64,000 nucleotides of DNA from DASQDN01 sp963825845 (GCA_963825845.1 CAWGVL010000049.1:75799-139798), one strand, 5' to 3'; positions 1-9,717 are shown, numbered from the stretch's first letter. A program made the numbers and translations. Notes: generated by a model not told the origin, from the sequence alone.

Positions 1-526
1 GCAGGATTCCATCGCTCTGATATCCGTCAGGGGCAGGGTTCGAATCCTCCAAGGCCGAGTAGATTTTGAACACCCGTCCAACCGCCCCCGATTGCGTTAG
101 TTCGCGGGCATACTGAAGCGCTGCATCGAAGCGCCGCTGGAACGCAAGCATGAGCGCATTGGGGTAATCGCGATCGAGTTCGGCCGCGAACTGGCGATCG
201 CCATCGAGCGTCCCGGTGAGCGGCTTTTCAAGCAGCACGCGGTGGCCAGCGCGGATCAACGTCGTCGCATGCTCGCGGTGCTTCTCTGTCGGTGTTGCGA
301 CAAAGGTTGCGTGGCAGAGATTCTCGGAGGCGAACTCCTCGACAGAGGTGAAGAGTTGCGCCTTACATCCGTGCTCCTGAGCAAAACTGACCAGTCGCTC
401 ACGATCTGCATCGACGAGCGCTACGACCTCGCAGGCGCCCTGTTTGGCTATGTCGAGCAGGTTTCGAGCATGCACTCGACCCATGCGGCCGAGACCGGCC
501 ATACCAATTCTTAGCGGTTCAGACAT
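1..526 (-). CDS. Gfo/Idh/MocA family oxidoreductase, N-terminal part (runs off the left edge)
   Basis: Reading the minus strand from an ATG at 526 gives about 175 codons without a stop up to the window edge. The product begins MSEPLRIGMAGLGRMGRVHA, the glycine-rich Rossmann loop of NAD(P)-dependent sugar or inositol dehydrogenases of the Gfo/Idh/MocA family. It continues with a conserved LLEKPLTGT segment that matches the EKP motif carrying the catalytic lysine of this family. The C-terminal substrate domain lies outside the window, so the substrate cannot be named. The gene starts directly upstream of the end of a LacI-type regulator on the same strand (18 bases apart), so regulator and oxidoreductase were probably co-transcribed as a sugar catabolic unit. 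Confidence 0.85.
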   Translation of the reverse strand, partial: MSEPLRIGMAGLGRMGRVHARNLLDIAKQGACEVVALVDADRERLVSFAQEHGCKAQLFTSVEEFASENLCHATFVATPTEKHREHATTLIRAGHRVLLEKPLTGTLDGDRQFAAELDRDYPNALMLAFQRRFDAALQYARELTQSGAVGRVFKIYSALEDSNPAPDGYQSDGIL

Positions 527-543
527 AGATGTTTATTGATCAG

Positions 544-1376
544 TCATGGAAAGCTGACTCGCGGATTCAGAGTTCCGCGAACTCGAACTTTTGACTCGCC
601 CTGAGAACCTTTCACGAGTTGTAGGAGCATGGTCGCGGCCTGGCGTCCCATATCGGCCTTGGGCTGCCGAACCGTCGCAAGCGGCGGCTCGATGAAGGGG
701 GAGATCGGCACGTCATCGAAGCCCACGATGGAGACATCTTCAGGGACTCTGATTTTCCTGGCGTGAAGGCAGCGAAGCGCTCCCATGGCTGTCATGTCGT
801 TATATCAGAATACGGGTCAGGCGGTTGCGCAAGGCGAGCAGGGTCTGCATGGCAACCAGACCTCCTTCCGCCTTACCGTCCCCGCGCATGATCAACTCAG
901 AGCTCAGTTGTACACCCGCAGCGGCGAACTCGTCTTTGTAACCCTACAAGCGATCTTCGTCCGATTGAAGGCCGTACTGATCACCGATATAACCAATTCG
1001 CGAGTGTCCGAGTTCAATGAGATGACGAACGGCCAGCCTCGCTCCGCCGCGATCATCGGTGGAGATCGAGTAGCCGAAATCACCCGGGTGCTGATTGTCG
1101 ATGAGAACGAGCGGCACGTCCAACTCATTCAGCAGCGGCAGGTACAGTGCGCCGACTCGTGAGGCCATCACGAGTACTCCGTCAACGCGCCGTTCTCCGA
1201 ATGAACGGACAAAGCTTATTTCGCGATCAGGATTCGCGTTGCTATTCGCAAGGAAAACCGCATAGCCTTTGGCTTGAGCTACGTCTTCTACACCGGCGAT
1301 TCCTTCGGATACAAAAGGATCTGCGACCGTTGTCACTACGATGCCGATGGTTTGCGTGCGCTGTGTTGCGAGGCTT
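544..1376 (-). pseudogene. LacI/PurR-family transcriptional regulator, headless and frameshifted
   Basis: The minus strand encodes the linker and effector-binding domain of a LacI regulator. It begins LATQRTQTIGIVVTTVADPF near 1376 and continues through a DRGGARLAVRHLIELGHSRIG segment. After a frameshift between about 944 and 795 it ends in the family signature SIVGFDDVPISPFIEPPLATV. The N-terminal helix-turn-helix (normally about 55 residues) is absent: the frame meets a TAG just upstream of 1376, and the DNA beyond belongs to a TonB receptor on the other strand. It therefore cannot bind DNA as encoded. The family represses sugar-use genes; the likely partner is the oxidoreductase that follows on the same strand. 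Confidence 0.8.
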
Positions 1377-1404
1377 CTGCGCCTATCACGTTGCGCCTAT
1401 ACGC

Positions 1405-2802
1405 TTCACGTTGAACCTTGGCGCCCCTTACGAACCAGCGTTTCATTGGGTTGAGAAGTATGACCGCATCACGCAATTCAATCCCGAGCGCCGATCCGCT
1501 GGACTTCGCCGGCTTCGATGGCAATCCGCGCCTACTTCTATCCGAATGACTGGAATAACCTTGGTCCCGCATCGGACTTGCATACCGCATGACCGGCGAG
1601 ACGGTTGTTCGATTGGGCTACGGAATGTATTTCTCGTCAGCGCCTGTCGCTTCGAATCCTGGAACGCCACTCGAGGCTCCGCTCCCATACGCGCGAAGTT
1701 TTGCGATTACGGCTCCTGCATTCCCGAATCTCCCGTCGTACGTTCTATCTCAATTCCCCGGTGGGTCCTCGGATTTCGATACAACTGGTCGAACCGCGGG
1801 TGAAAACGTTCACTTCGATCGGAATGCGAGTTCCCCTTACATGCAGAGCTAAAACTTCTCACTCCAACGTGAACTCGGACGGAATATTGCGCTCGACACG
1901 GCATATGCGGGCACCAAAGGCACGAAACTCTACACGCCTGGCACGAACCTGAATCAATTGCCGCCAGAGTTGCTCGGTCCGCCATTGCAGTTCGGCGGGC
2001 TCACTTCGCAGCAGCGCCGGCCATTTCCGGAGTTCCAGAACATCGCGTACAACACGTTCGGTGTCTCGTCCATCTATCACTCGCTGCAGGTAAAACTCGA
2101 GCACCGTTTCACCGACGGATTGACCTACTTACTGTCGTATACCTGGTCAAGGTCGCTCGACAACGGATCGGGACTGTTCCCAGGGGACAACCCAACTGTC
2201 AGTTCGTCGTTCCGAGTGCAGAATCCCTATAACATGGCCGGAGAGCGAGCGCTATCCGCCGACGACCAGGCGCATCGGTTGACCGCGACCTATACGTACG
2301 ATCTGCCGTGGGGACCAGGCCGGGCAATGCTAAATAGCAATGTATTTGGGCAGAGGTTTTTGGCTCATGGCAACTTGGCGGCATCGCACTGCTGCGCAGC
2401 GGACTTCCGTTCGGTATTGACAGTACCCAAAACACAACGGATTCCCAAGGTGGCCGACAACGGGCGAATCGGATCGGGGATGGAGGCTTGAAACGGGACC
2501 AGCGTTCCCTGTCGCGCTACTTCGATACTTCAGCGTTCGTGAATCCGCCGCAGTATACCTTCGGGAATTCGGCGCGCAACGTCCTAAGATCTCCGGGGCT
2601 GGTCAACTTCGACTTAGCTCTTTCGAAGAACTTCTATGTCACCGAAGGTGTCCGGCTGGATTTCCGAGCCGAGGCGTTCAACCTCACGAATACACCTGCG
2701 TTCGGCTTTCCTGGAGCTACGGTAGAAACCTCTCAGTTTGGTGTAATCTCCAGTACGTTGCCCGGGACCGACGCTCGACAGATCCAATTCGCTCTGAACT
2801 GA
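1405..2802 (+). pseudogene. TonB-dependent receptor (Oar-like), C-terminal remnant
   Basis: Three frames together encode the last roughly 460 residues of an Oar-like outer-membrane receptor. Homology starts abruptly near 1405 with FTLNLGAPYEPAFHW, matching the LTLNLGLRYE strand typical of acidobacterial receptors. It continues with VRLGYGMYFS, NVHFDRNASSPYMQS, then a TAA where W is expected (near 1850), LGRNIALDTAYAGTKGTKLY, LLSYTWSRSLDNGSG and, after another shift near 2330-2480, NLTNTPAFGFPGATVETSQFG and a terminal beta strand. The plug and most of the barrel (probably over 600 residues) are missing. Receptors of this class import large substrates across the outer membrane; this copy is inactive as it stands. 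Confidence 0.8.
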
Positions 2803-2922
2803 ACTTTTGAACTCAGAATCTCGCCGGTGAGACAAATCTCATCCGCGAGATGAGCGGAGTTCGTGAATCGTCTTTGTTTTCAATAACTTCTCTTTGGCCA
2901 GGCAACTGCATCCATCCGAGAT

Positions 2923-3132
2923 ATGATAGAAAACCACATCAACGAATCCGACATCGAAGATTATGTAGCCGGCATCCTGAATGAGAAGGAACGGCGGGAG
3001 ATCGAAGCACACGCCTATCAGTGCACCGAATGCGTCCGCAGCCTGATGGTATCGGCGCTTTCGCTCCGAGTTCATCAGCGCATCCGCGACCTCCTGCTCG
3101 AAGACGACCTCTCGACCGCGGCTATCGTTTAA
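2923..3132 (+). CDS. Small putative zinc-finger (zf-HC2-like) protein
   Basis: This 69-residue product has an acidic N-terminal helix and a H-x3-C-x2-C cluster (H30, C34, C37, in HAYQCTEC), the pattern of the zf-HC2/anti-sigma zinc-binding domain found at the start of many anti-sigma factors. No transmembrane helix or sensor domain follows and no sigma factor gene lies beside it, so it is a free-standing anti-sigma-like or DNA/protein-binding module. It stands 40 bases upstream of the NtrC-type regulator and may be co-transcribed with it. The role is inferred from the motif only. Confidence 0.6.
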   Translation: MIENHINESDIEDYVAGILNEKERREIEAHAYQCTECVRSLMVSALSLRVHQRIRDLLLEDDLSTAAIV

Positions 3133-3171
3133 ACTTCAAGCCCGGCGGACGACGGAGCACAATGTTAAGGA

Positions 3172-4560
3172 GTGCCTCCGACTTCTCAGCCAAAGACGAA
3201 CATTCTCCTCCTCGCCATTGACGATGATCCGACATCGCTAGACCTTGTAGAGGCGACTTTGGAGCAAGAGGCTCTCGAGATAGTTACCGAGACCGACCCG
3301 GCAAGAGCGCTCGCAACGATTGCCGCCCGGCGGCCACAGATTGTTATCTCCGATCTGATGATGCCGGGCCTAACGGGAATGGATGTTCTGTCCGAAGTTG
3401 TCCGCTTGGACACAACCATCGAGGTCATCTTGCTGACCGCCCACTACTCTACCGAAGCCGCGGTAGAAGCCATACAGAAGGGCGCTTCCGACTACCTGAA
3501 TAAGCCGATCGACACACGCCGTCTCCGCGAACGTGTCGATCAGATCATCGTGGAAGCGAGACGCCGGCTGAGTGCGAGCAGCTTAGATTCCCAACTTCTG
3601 CACGCCTACGAACGCCGGGGAATGATCGGCCGTAGCCCACTAATGCTCGAGGTCTTTGCGCGAATCGAACGAATCGCGCCACACTATCGAACAGTGTTGG
3701 TTACCGGTCCGACGGGTTCGGGCAAGGAACTTGTCGCCAGAGCCTTGCATCAGGCAAGTCCCGTTGCATCCGGCCCGTTCGTCGTCTGCAACGCAGCCGC
3801 TATTCCTGAAAACCTGATCGAAAGCGAGCTATTCGGTCATGTGAAAGGAGCCTTCACGGGAGCGACGCAAGACAAGGCTGGACTGTTCGAGGCTGCCCAT
3901 GGCGGGACGATCCTGCTGGATGAGATAGGTGACATGCCACTCGCTGCCCAGGCGAAGCTACTCCGAGCGGTACAGCACCAGGAAGTCCAGAGGGTTGGCG
4001 CTTCCGGAACGCGGAAGGTGAACGTTCGGATCGTTGCCGCCACGCATCGCGATCTGCGGTCGATGGTCACGCAGAGAACCTTTCGCGAAGATCTTTTCTT
4101 TCGACTTGGCATGGTGGAGATTCGTCTTCCACAACTGGCCGACCGCAAAGAAGATCTGCCGCTGCTCTTACGTCATTTTGTAGACAAGTTTTCGCAAGCG
4201 TACAACAAACCCATTCACGGGTTTACACGTAAAGCCGAAATCGCGATGAACAGCTACTCATGGCCGGGGAATATTCGTGAACTGGAAGGCGTGGTCGGCG
4301 CAGCGGCGATGATGGCGGAACCACCTCTAATCGATGTGGGCGATCTTCCACCGCAAGTCACCTCCTCACCGGGCACGGCTCCCGGCGATGCTGATGGAAT
4401 GAATTTGAATCTGAGCCTGGAAGAGATTCAAGTAGTTTATGCGCATCGCGTTGTGGATTCGATGAATGGCGACAAGGTGAGGGCTGCGCAAGTGCTCGGA
4501 ATCAGCCGCGCAACCCTTTATCGGTTGCTTGCGAAGACTCCGCCACAGCCAAGAGACTGA
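3172..4560 (+). CDS. Sigma-54-dependent response regulator, NtrC family
   Basis: The 462-residue product has the three expected domains. The receiver (about 10-125) has acidic pocket D17-D19, phospho-acceptor D61 in ISDLMMPG, T89 and K111. The AAA+ domain has Walker A GPTGSGKE at 179-186, the sigma-54 contact loop GAFTGA, Walker B GGTILLDEIGD and the WPGNIRELEG sensor segment. A Fis-type helix-turn-helix sits at the end (AAQVLGISRATLYRLLAK). Such proteins drive transcription from -24/-12 promoters when phosphorylated. The GTG start has AGGAG almost abutting it, which is an unusual spacing, but no better in-frame start precedes the receiver domain. The kinase immediately downstream is the probable partner. 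Confidence 0.95.
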   Translation: MPPTSQPKTNILLLAIDDDPTSLDLVEATLEQEALEIVTETDPARALATIAARRPQIVISDLMMPGLTGMDVLSEVVRLDTTIEVILLTAHYSTEAAVEAIQKGASDYLNKPIDTRRLRERVDQIIVEARRRLSASSLDSQLLHAYERRGMIGRSPLMLEVFARIERIAPHYRTVLVTGPTGSGKELVARALHQASPVASGPFVVCNAAAIPENLIESELFGHVKGAFTGATQDKAGLFEAAHGGTILLDEIGDMPLAAQAKLLRAVQHQEVQRVGASGTRKVNVRIVAATHRDLRSMVTQRTFREDLFFRLGMVEIRLPQLADRKEDLPLLLRHFVDKFSQAYNKPIHGFTRKAEIAMNSYSWPGNIRELEGVVGAAAMMAEPPLIDVGDLPPQVTSSPGTAPGDADGMNLNLSLEEIQVVYAHRVVDSMNGDKVRAAQVLGISRATLYRLLAKTPPQPRD

Positions 4561-4604
4561 CTTGCGTTTTCAGATCCTTCTGCTAGCGTAAAAGATCGAA
4601 AGAC

Positions 4605-6245
4605 ATGCAGCATCCGACCATCCCTCCCGATGAAGTGAAGCGACTTGAAGTCCTCCGGCGATACGGCATCCTCGACACGGCTCCCGAACTGGCGTTTGAC
4701 CGGCTTAGCCGGCTGGGCGCTCGCGTGTTTCAGGCGCCGATTGTGCTGGTGTCTCTCATCGATCAAACGCGACAGTGGTACAAATCCTGCTACGGCATTG
4801 ATGTAAAGGAGACGGGTCGGGATGTGTCGTTCTGCGCACATGCGATTTTGACTGATGACCCGCTCGTCATCCTGGACGCATCAGCAGATCCACGTTTTTA
4901 CGATAATCCGCTGGTCACAGGCGAGCCTCACGTGCGCTTCTACGCGGGCGCGCCTCTGATCGCGCCCGATGGTTCGCGGATCGGCGCGTTCTGCGCAGTG
5001 GATCAATCACCTCGGCGTGAGTTCACGCGTGACCAAGTAGAGATGCTCCGTGATTTCGCAGCGATCGTGATGGAAGAGCTCGAGTTGCGAAGGACAGCTC
5101 GCGATCTTGCTGAGACCGAGAAAGCGCTGCGCACCAGTGAGGATCGGTTCAATGCCTTCATGGATCACAGCCCGGCCTTGGCGTTCATCAAGGACACAGA
5201 TGGTCGGATGCTGTATGTGAACAGCGCCTGTGAGCGGATCTGGAGTAGGAAAGCGTGCGATTGGGTGGGTAAGACCGATGCTGAGCTATGGCCGCCTGAC
5301 GTCGCCGAGCGAATCCGAAAAAGTGATCTCGAGGTTCTGAGAGACAGGACAATCCTGACTGTTGTTGAAGAGGCTCCTGTTACCCAGTCCGATCTTCACC
5401 AGTTCCTCACCTTTAAATTCCCATTCACGGATGAGAGCGGCGTAACGTTTCTAGGCGCGATGGCCGTCGACGTAACGGACCGGTTGAAACTCGAGGAGCA
5501 ACTGCGCGAGCAGACCAGGCGCGCGAATGAAGCCAGCCGGCTAAAGAGCGAGTTCCTGGCGAATATGAGTCATGAACTTCGGACACCGCTAAACGGCATC
5601 ATCGGATTTTCGGAGTTATTAGCGGATGGCAAAGGTGGAGAGCTGACGGCGAAGCAGCAGAGATTCATTGGAAATATCCTGCTCAGTTCGAGGCATCTTT
5701 TGCACTTGATCAACGATCTTCTCGATCTGGCGAAAATCGAGGCGGGTAAGCTCGAGCTGGATCCGCGCGCCGTGTCGGCGAGCAGCCTGGTTTCAGAAGT
5801 AGCGGACTCCATGCGGTCGCTGGCCGATTTGAAACACATCACTCTTTCTATGCACGTGGACAGTGAAGCGGAGCACCTGTTCGTCGATCCGGCTCGATTC
5901 AAGCAGGTTGTGTATAACTATGTCTCGAATGCCATCAAGTTCACTCCCGACAACGGCTCAGTTACGGTGAAGGTTACACGCGATTCCAACCGTTCCGTGC
6001 GGCTCGACGTTTGCGATACGGGTATCGGCATCGACGCCGTCAATCTGCCGCGATTGTTTCAACAGTTCCATCAGCTAGACACGGGGGCCGCTAAGCGGTA
6101 TGCGGGCACCGGCCTCGGACTCGCGCTGGTCAAGAGGCTTGTGGAGCAACACGGCGGGTATGTCGACGTCAAGAGCGAACTTGACGCGGGCAGTTGCTTC
6201 TCGGCGGTCTTTCCTGCAGCTTCGGCCGAGTCGGGGATATCATGA
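4605..6245 (+). CDS. GAF-PAS sensor histidine kinase
   Basis: The 546-residue product has no membrane segment and should act in the cytoplasm. A GAF domain covers about 25-165. A PAS domain follows (about 180-290; AFIKDTDGRMLYVNSACERI). The HisKA dimerisation helix carries H323 in SHELRTPLNGIIGF. The HATPase domain has VYNYVSNAIKFTPD (N box), DTGIGID near 471 and GTGLGLALV near 504. It lies 44 bases after the NtrC-type gene and 6 bases before a single receiver domain, so the three form a phosphorelay operon. The signal sensed by GAF and PAS cannot be told from the sequence. Confidence 0.95.
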   Translation: MQHPTIPPDEVKRLEVLRRYGILDTAPELAFDRLSRLGARVFQAPIVLVSLIDQTRQWYKSCYGIDVKETGRDVSFCAHAILTDDPLVILDASADPRFYDNPLVTGEPHVRFYAGAPLIAPDGSRIGAFCAVDQSPRREFTRDQVEMLRDFAAIVMEELELRRTARDLAETEKALRTSEDRFNAFMDHSPALAFIKDTDGRMLYVNSACERIWSRKACDWVGKTDAELWPPDVAERIRKSDLEVLRDRTILTVVEEAPVTQSDLHQFLTFKFPFTDESGVTFLGAMAVDVTDRLKLEEQLREQTRRANEASRLKSEFLANMSHELRTPLNGIIGFSELLADGKGGELTAKQQRFIGNILLSSRHLLHLINDLLDLAKIEAGKLELDPRAVSASSLVSEVADSMRSLADLKHITLSMHVDSEAEHLFVDPARFKQVVYNYVSNAIKFTPDNGSVTVKVTRDSNRSVRLDVCDTGIGIDAVNLPRLFQQFHQLDTGAAKRYAGTGLGLALVKRLVEQHGGYVDVKSELDAGSCFSAVFPAASAESGIS

Positions 6246-6251
6246 GACGGC

Positions 6252-6641
6252 GTGCCGTCTGGTCGAGCTCTCATCATTGACGACAATCCGATAAACCTGG
6301 AGCTTCTGGAACTGCTCATTGAAGCCGAAGGATTTGAAGTAACCGCAGTTACGGGAGCTGAAGAGGCGATGTCAGTTCTCGACAGATTCGTGCCAGAGTT
6401 GTTTATCGTTGATGTTCAACTGCCTGGTATGAGCGGACTGGACCTTCTCCGCGTGCTGCGTTCACGCCCGGATACCTCGAGAGCCTGCGCCATCATTGTT
6501 ACGTCTTACGCGATGGACGCGGATAGAGAAAACGCCTTCGCCGCGGGGTGCGACGGGTATATCACGAAACCGATTGATACCCGCACGTTCGGAGCAGAGG
6601 TCGTGGCCATCTACACCGACACGCTCGCCCAAAACTCGTAG
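6252..6641 (+). CDS. Single-domain response regulator (CheY-like receiver)
   Basis: The 129-residue protein is a receiver domain alone: acidic pair D10-D11, phospho-acceptor D54 in IVDVQLPGMSG, the conserved T/S in IIVTSYA and lysine in YITKPID. It starts with GTG six bases after the kinase gene and is therefore surely co-transcribed. With no output domain it probably serves as a phosphate shuttle or sink, or as an allosteric partner in the same relay as the kinase and the NtrC-type regulator. Confidence 0.92.
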   Translation: MPSGRALIIDDNPINLELLELLIEAEGFEVTAVTGAEEAMSVLDRFVPELFIVDVQLPGMSGLDLLRVLRSRPDTSRACAIIVTSYAMDADRENAFAAGCDGYITKPIDTRTFGAEVVAIYTDTLAQNS

Positions 6642-6646
6642 CGCCA

Positions 6647-7453
6647 CTAGTGCGTCATGGCATAGAGTACATAATTCACACCGAGCCGATATGCCTCAGA
6701 GGCGAACCGCTCCGGATATTGTGGATCGTCCGCAAATTCCCAGGCGTCTCCGACATCCATATTGAAGCAGATCGCGATCACGATTCGACCCGTCTCGTCG
6801 GCAATACCTCGCCAGTGCGGCACGACGCCTCCCCGTTCATACCCTGGGCCGTGTACGACGTTAGCGCCGGGTATCTGTACCCGCTTGGTCAGGTCATAGA
6901 CGACGTGGAACGCAGGATTGCCGTCCTCCAGCTCGCTCGCGGTCGCCGCAGGATAGATCTTCCTGACACCGGCCATGAAGTCTCTCCACTCACGTTCACC
7001 GTGGAAATCGTCGACCATCATGAAGCCGCCCCGATCGAAATACTGTCTGAGGCGAAGGGCATGGGCATCGGTCAAAACCCAGTCGCCGACCGCCACAGCG
7101 AATAGCCACGGATACTGGAAGATTTCATCGCTATCGATATCGATGATCTCCTCGATGGGTCGTGCATGAACCCGGGTGAGACGCTGCAAGCCCATGAGGA
7201 ATTGGCGGTCCGATTTATTGCAATCGATACCCCACCGGCTATAGGACCACCCGTCTCGAGGCGAACGATAGCGCAAACGCCCCAGGACAAACTCCGTTTT
7301 CTCATCGGCATTTACAGGGTCGTCAATAGGATCCTGCATTTCGCTTTCATACATCGCCCACCGGTTCTTTCGCCAACCAGGAGCGGCGGTAACGATGGCA
7401 CTCACGGTTATACCGGCCGCTATGAACCCTCCGATGAGTCGCCGTGAAGCCAT
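6647..7453 (-). CDS. DUF4159 domain protein, exported
   Basis: The 268-residue product starts with a signal or anchor segment (about 1-25, GGFIAAGITVSAIVTAAPGW) and continues as a DUF4159 domain, a glutamine-amidotransferase-like fold common in Acidobacteriota and Planctomycetes. Visible family features are FVLGRLRYRS near the start, LRLRQYFDRGGFMMVDDFHG in the middle and a C-terminal YRLGVNYVLYAMTH. The biochemical function is not known. It converges with the two-component operon (stop codons 5 bases apart) and is divergent from the MFS gene with 32 bases between starts. Confidence 0.85.
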   Translation of the reverse strand: MASRRLIGGFIAAGITVSAIVTAAPGWRKNRWAMYESEMQDPIDDPVNADEKTEFVLGRLRYRSPRDGWSYSRWGIDCNKSDRQFLMGLQRLTRVHARPIEEIIDIDSDEIFQYPWLFAVAVGDWVLTDAHALRLRQYFDRGGFMMVDDFHGEREWRDFMAGVRKIYPAATASELEDGNPAFHVVYDLTKRVQIPGANVVHGPGYERGGVVPHWRGIADETGRIVIAICFNMDVGDAWEFADDPQYPERFASEAYRLGVNYVLYAMTH

Positions 7454-7485
7454 GTCGCGATTCTACGATATTCTGAGAACGCGCA

Positions 7486-8778
7486 ATGCGAAACACAACA
7501 ACTCAAGTACCAGCGTCGAATGACGCACTCGGAGCCACGACTACGCGTGTTCGATATAGGGTGGTCGCGTTCGCGATGGCGCTCGCCGCTGTTACATATC
7601 TCGATCGCGTGTGCATCTCGGTGGTGGCGCCGAGCATCATGCGCGACCTGAACTTAAGCACTATCCAGATGAGCTATGTGTTCAGCGCGTTTACCCTGGC
7701 GTACGCGGTATTCGAGATCCCGACCGCCTGGTGGGCGGACCGTATCGGGAGCCGCGCGGTACTCACGCGCATCGTTTTGTGGTGGTCCGTGTTCACGCTT
7801 GCTACTGCTGCCGCATTCAATTACGCCAGTATGTTGATCGTCCGGTTTCTGTTCGGTGCCGGAGAAGCCGGGGCTTGGCCGAATGCAGCTCGCGTCTTCT
7901 CACGCTGGATTCCGGCTCGCGAGCGAGGCCGTGTACAGGGAATATTCTTTGCGGGCGCTCACTTATCCGGCGGACTGACCCCGATCCTCGTTGCATACAT
8001 GGCGACTTTTCTACACTGGCGCACCATATTCATTGTCTTTGGGTGTGTGGGAGCGGTCTGGGCAGCGTCGTGGTATTACTGGTTTCGCGATGAACCCCGG
8101 GACCATGCGTCCGTCAGCCCGGCTGAACGGGACCTGATTGAAAGCACGCGCGGTCTTCCGGCAAGTCACGCCGGCTCCTGGGGCGATGTGTTTCGGACAC
8201 GAAGTCTGTTTCCGCTTTGCCTTCAGTACGTCGCGAACACCTACGGTTTTTATTTCTTTATTACCTGGCTGCCAACGTATCTATCAAAAGCTCGCGGGCT
8301 CGAAAAGGCTGAGCTTGCAGTATTCGCCGGTATGCCGCTGCTGCTGAGCGTGGTGGCCGATATTACCGGCGGCATGACTACGGATTCGCTCACAAAGCGG
8401 TTCGGAATGCGTGTCGGACGATGCGGAGTCGGCGGAGTCGGATACCTGGTCGCGGCCGTGGCAATGATGTCATCAACACTGGTCGGAGATGGTCGTATGG
8501 CGGGATTTCTCATTGCCATCGGTGGAGCCGCCTCGATGTTCACTCTGGCTCCGGCCTGGGCTACTGCGATTGAGCTAGGAGGATCGAACTCAGCCGTGCT
8601 GAGCGCCACGATGAATACCGCAGGTCAAATCGGTGGGATTCTGAGTCCTATTGTGCTGGCCTACATCGTCGACCGCCTCGGCAATTGGAGCATGCCGTTA
8701 CAGATTCTGGCCGGTTTGTACCTGGTGGCCTCCATCTGTTGGATCTTCATCCATCCGGAAAGGCGGCCGCACGCGTAA
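7486..8778 (+). CDS. MFS transporter, anion:cation symporter type
   Basis: The 430-residue product shows about 12 hydrophobic segments and the MFS loop motif WWADRIGSRAVLTRI after TM2. The first helix has YLDRVCISVVAPSIMRDL and the TM4 region has FLFGAGEAGAWPNAARVFSRW. Both are characteristic of the ACS branch (hexuronate, glucarate and other organic anion symporters such as ExuT or GudP). The substrate is not determinable. The gene is followed after about 48 bases by the agmatine pathway genes on the same strand, so an amine- or organic-acid-linked substrate is possible but not shown. Confidence 0.88.
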   Translation: MRNTTTQVPASNDALGATTTRVRYRVVAFAMALAAVTYLDRVCISVVAPSIMRDLNLSTIQMSYVFSAFTLAYAVFEIPTAWWADRIGSRAVLTRIVLWWSVFTLATAAAFNYASMLIVRFLFGAGEAGAWPNAARVFSRWIPARERGRVQGIFFAGAHLSGGLTPILVAYMATFLHWRTIFIVFGCVGAVWAASWYYWFRDEPRDHASVSPAERDLIESTRGLPASHAGSWGDVFRTRSLFPLCLQYVANTYGFYFFITWLPTYLSKARGLEKAELAVFAGMPLLLSVVADITGGMTTDSLTKRFGMRVGRCGVGGVGYLVAAVAMMSSTLVGDGRMAGFLIAIGGAASMFTLAPAWATAIELGGSNSAVLSATMNTAGQIGGILSPIVLAYIVDRLGNWSMPLQILAGLYLVASICWIFIHPERRPHA

Positions 8779-8826
8779 GTATTGCTTGCGGAGAGTCAGC
8801 CGGAAGGTATCAGTCACAATACCTAT

Positions 8827-9717
8827 ATGGCCTACCGCAACGACGGCAAGTTCCGCATCGGATTGGCGCAGTTCGCCTGCTCTCTTGATCCTGACGAGAA
8901 TCTGGCCAAAGCGCTCGACAGCATACGAGAAGCGGCAAACAAAGGCGCCCAGATTATTTGCCTGCCTGAACTTTTCCGATCTCAATACTTTTGCCGCGAG
9001 GAGAACGCGGCGCTATTCGATCTAGCGGAGCCGATCCCAGGACCGTCAACAGAAGCCATTAGCAAAGTCGCGTCAGCGCATAAGGTCGCGGTAGTCGCAT
9101 CGCTATTTGAGCGCCGTGCGCCCGGCCTTTATCACAATACGGCCGCCATCATAGACGCGGACGGCAAACTGCTCGGCATCTACCGAAAGATGCACATTCC
9201 GGACGATCCCCTTTATTACGAGAAGTTCTACTTCACGCCCGGTGATACGGGCTTCCTGAATTTCGACACGCAGTATGGGCGCATAGGAACTCTGGTTTGC
9301 TGGGATCAGTGGTATCCCGAAGGCGCGCGCCTCTCGAGCCTCGGCGGAGCCAGTGTGCTTTTTTACCCGACGGCAATCGGTTGGCATCCCTCGGAAAAAG
9401 AGCAGTATGGCGCTGCCCAACTCGATGCCTGGCGCACGATCCAGCGAGCACACGCTATTGCGAACGGGATCTACGTTTGTGCCGTCAATCGCATCGGCTT
9501 TGAAGGGCCATCCGACAGCGGGCTGGAGTTCTGGGGATCATCGTTCATTGCCGATCCCTTTGGACAAGTCATCGCTCAAGCATCGGTGGACAAAGAAGAA
9601 GTTTTGGTCAGTGAGTGTGACACGCGAAAGATGGATGAGGTCCGCCGGAACTGGCCCTTTCTCCGTGACAGGCGCATCGATGCCTATGGTCAGATCACTA
9701 ACCGGTGGATCGGTTGA
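8827..9717 (+). CDS. aguB: N-carbamoylputrescine amidase
   Basis: This nitrilase-superfamily enzyme hydrolyses N-carbamoylputrescine to putrescine, CO2 and ammonia, the last step of the agmatine route to putrescine. The catalytic Glu-Lys-Cys triad is visible in CLPELFRSQYF, YRKMHIPDD and LVCWDQWYPEGAR, and the segment YRKMHIPDDPLYYEKFYF is typical of the AguB group. I chose the ATG at 8827, giving 296 residues, the usual family length; an in-frame TTG at 8782 would add 15 unconserved residues. The stop overlaps the start of the agmatine deiminase gene (TGATG), indicating translational coupling and one pathway. Confidence 0.93.
   Translation: MAYRNDGKFRIGLAQFACSLDPDENLAKALDSIREAANKGAQIICLPELFRSQYFCREENAALFDLAEPIPGPSTEAISKVASAHKVAVVASLFERRAPGLYHNTAAIIDADGKLLGIYRKMHIPDDPLYYEKFYFTPGDTGFLNFDTQYGRIGTLVCWDQWYPEGARLSSLGGASVLFYPTAIGWHPSEKEQYGAAQLDAWRTIQRAHAIANGIYVCAVNRIGFEGPSDSGLEFWGSSFIADPFGQVIAQASVDKEEVLVSECDTRKMDEVRRNWPFLRDRRIDAYGQITNRWIG

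Noticed and set aside
242..514. Plus-strand frame of 90 codons at the left edge
   Set aside because: It is antisense to the Gfo/Idh/MocA reading, which shows intact family motifs and runs off the window.
785..1162. Open plus-strand frames across the LacI region
   Set aside because: They are antisense to clear LacI domain sequence and have no domain, ribosome site or start context of their own.
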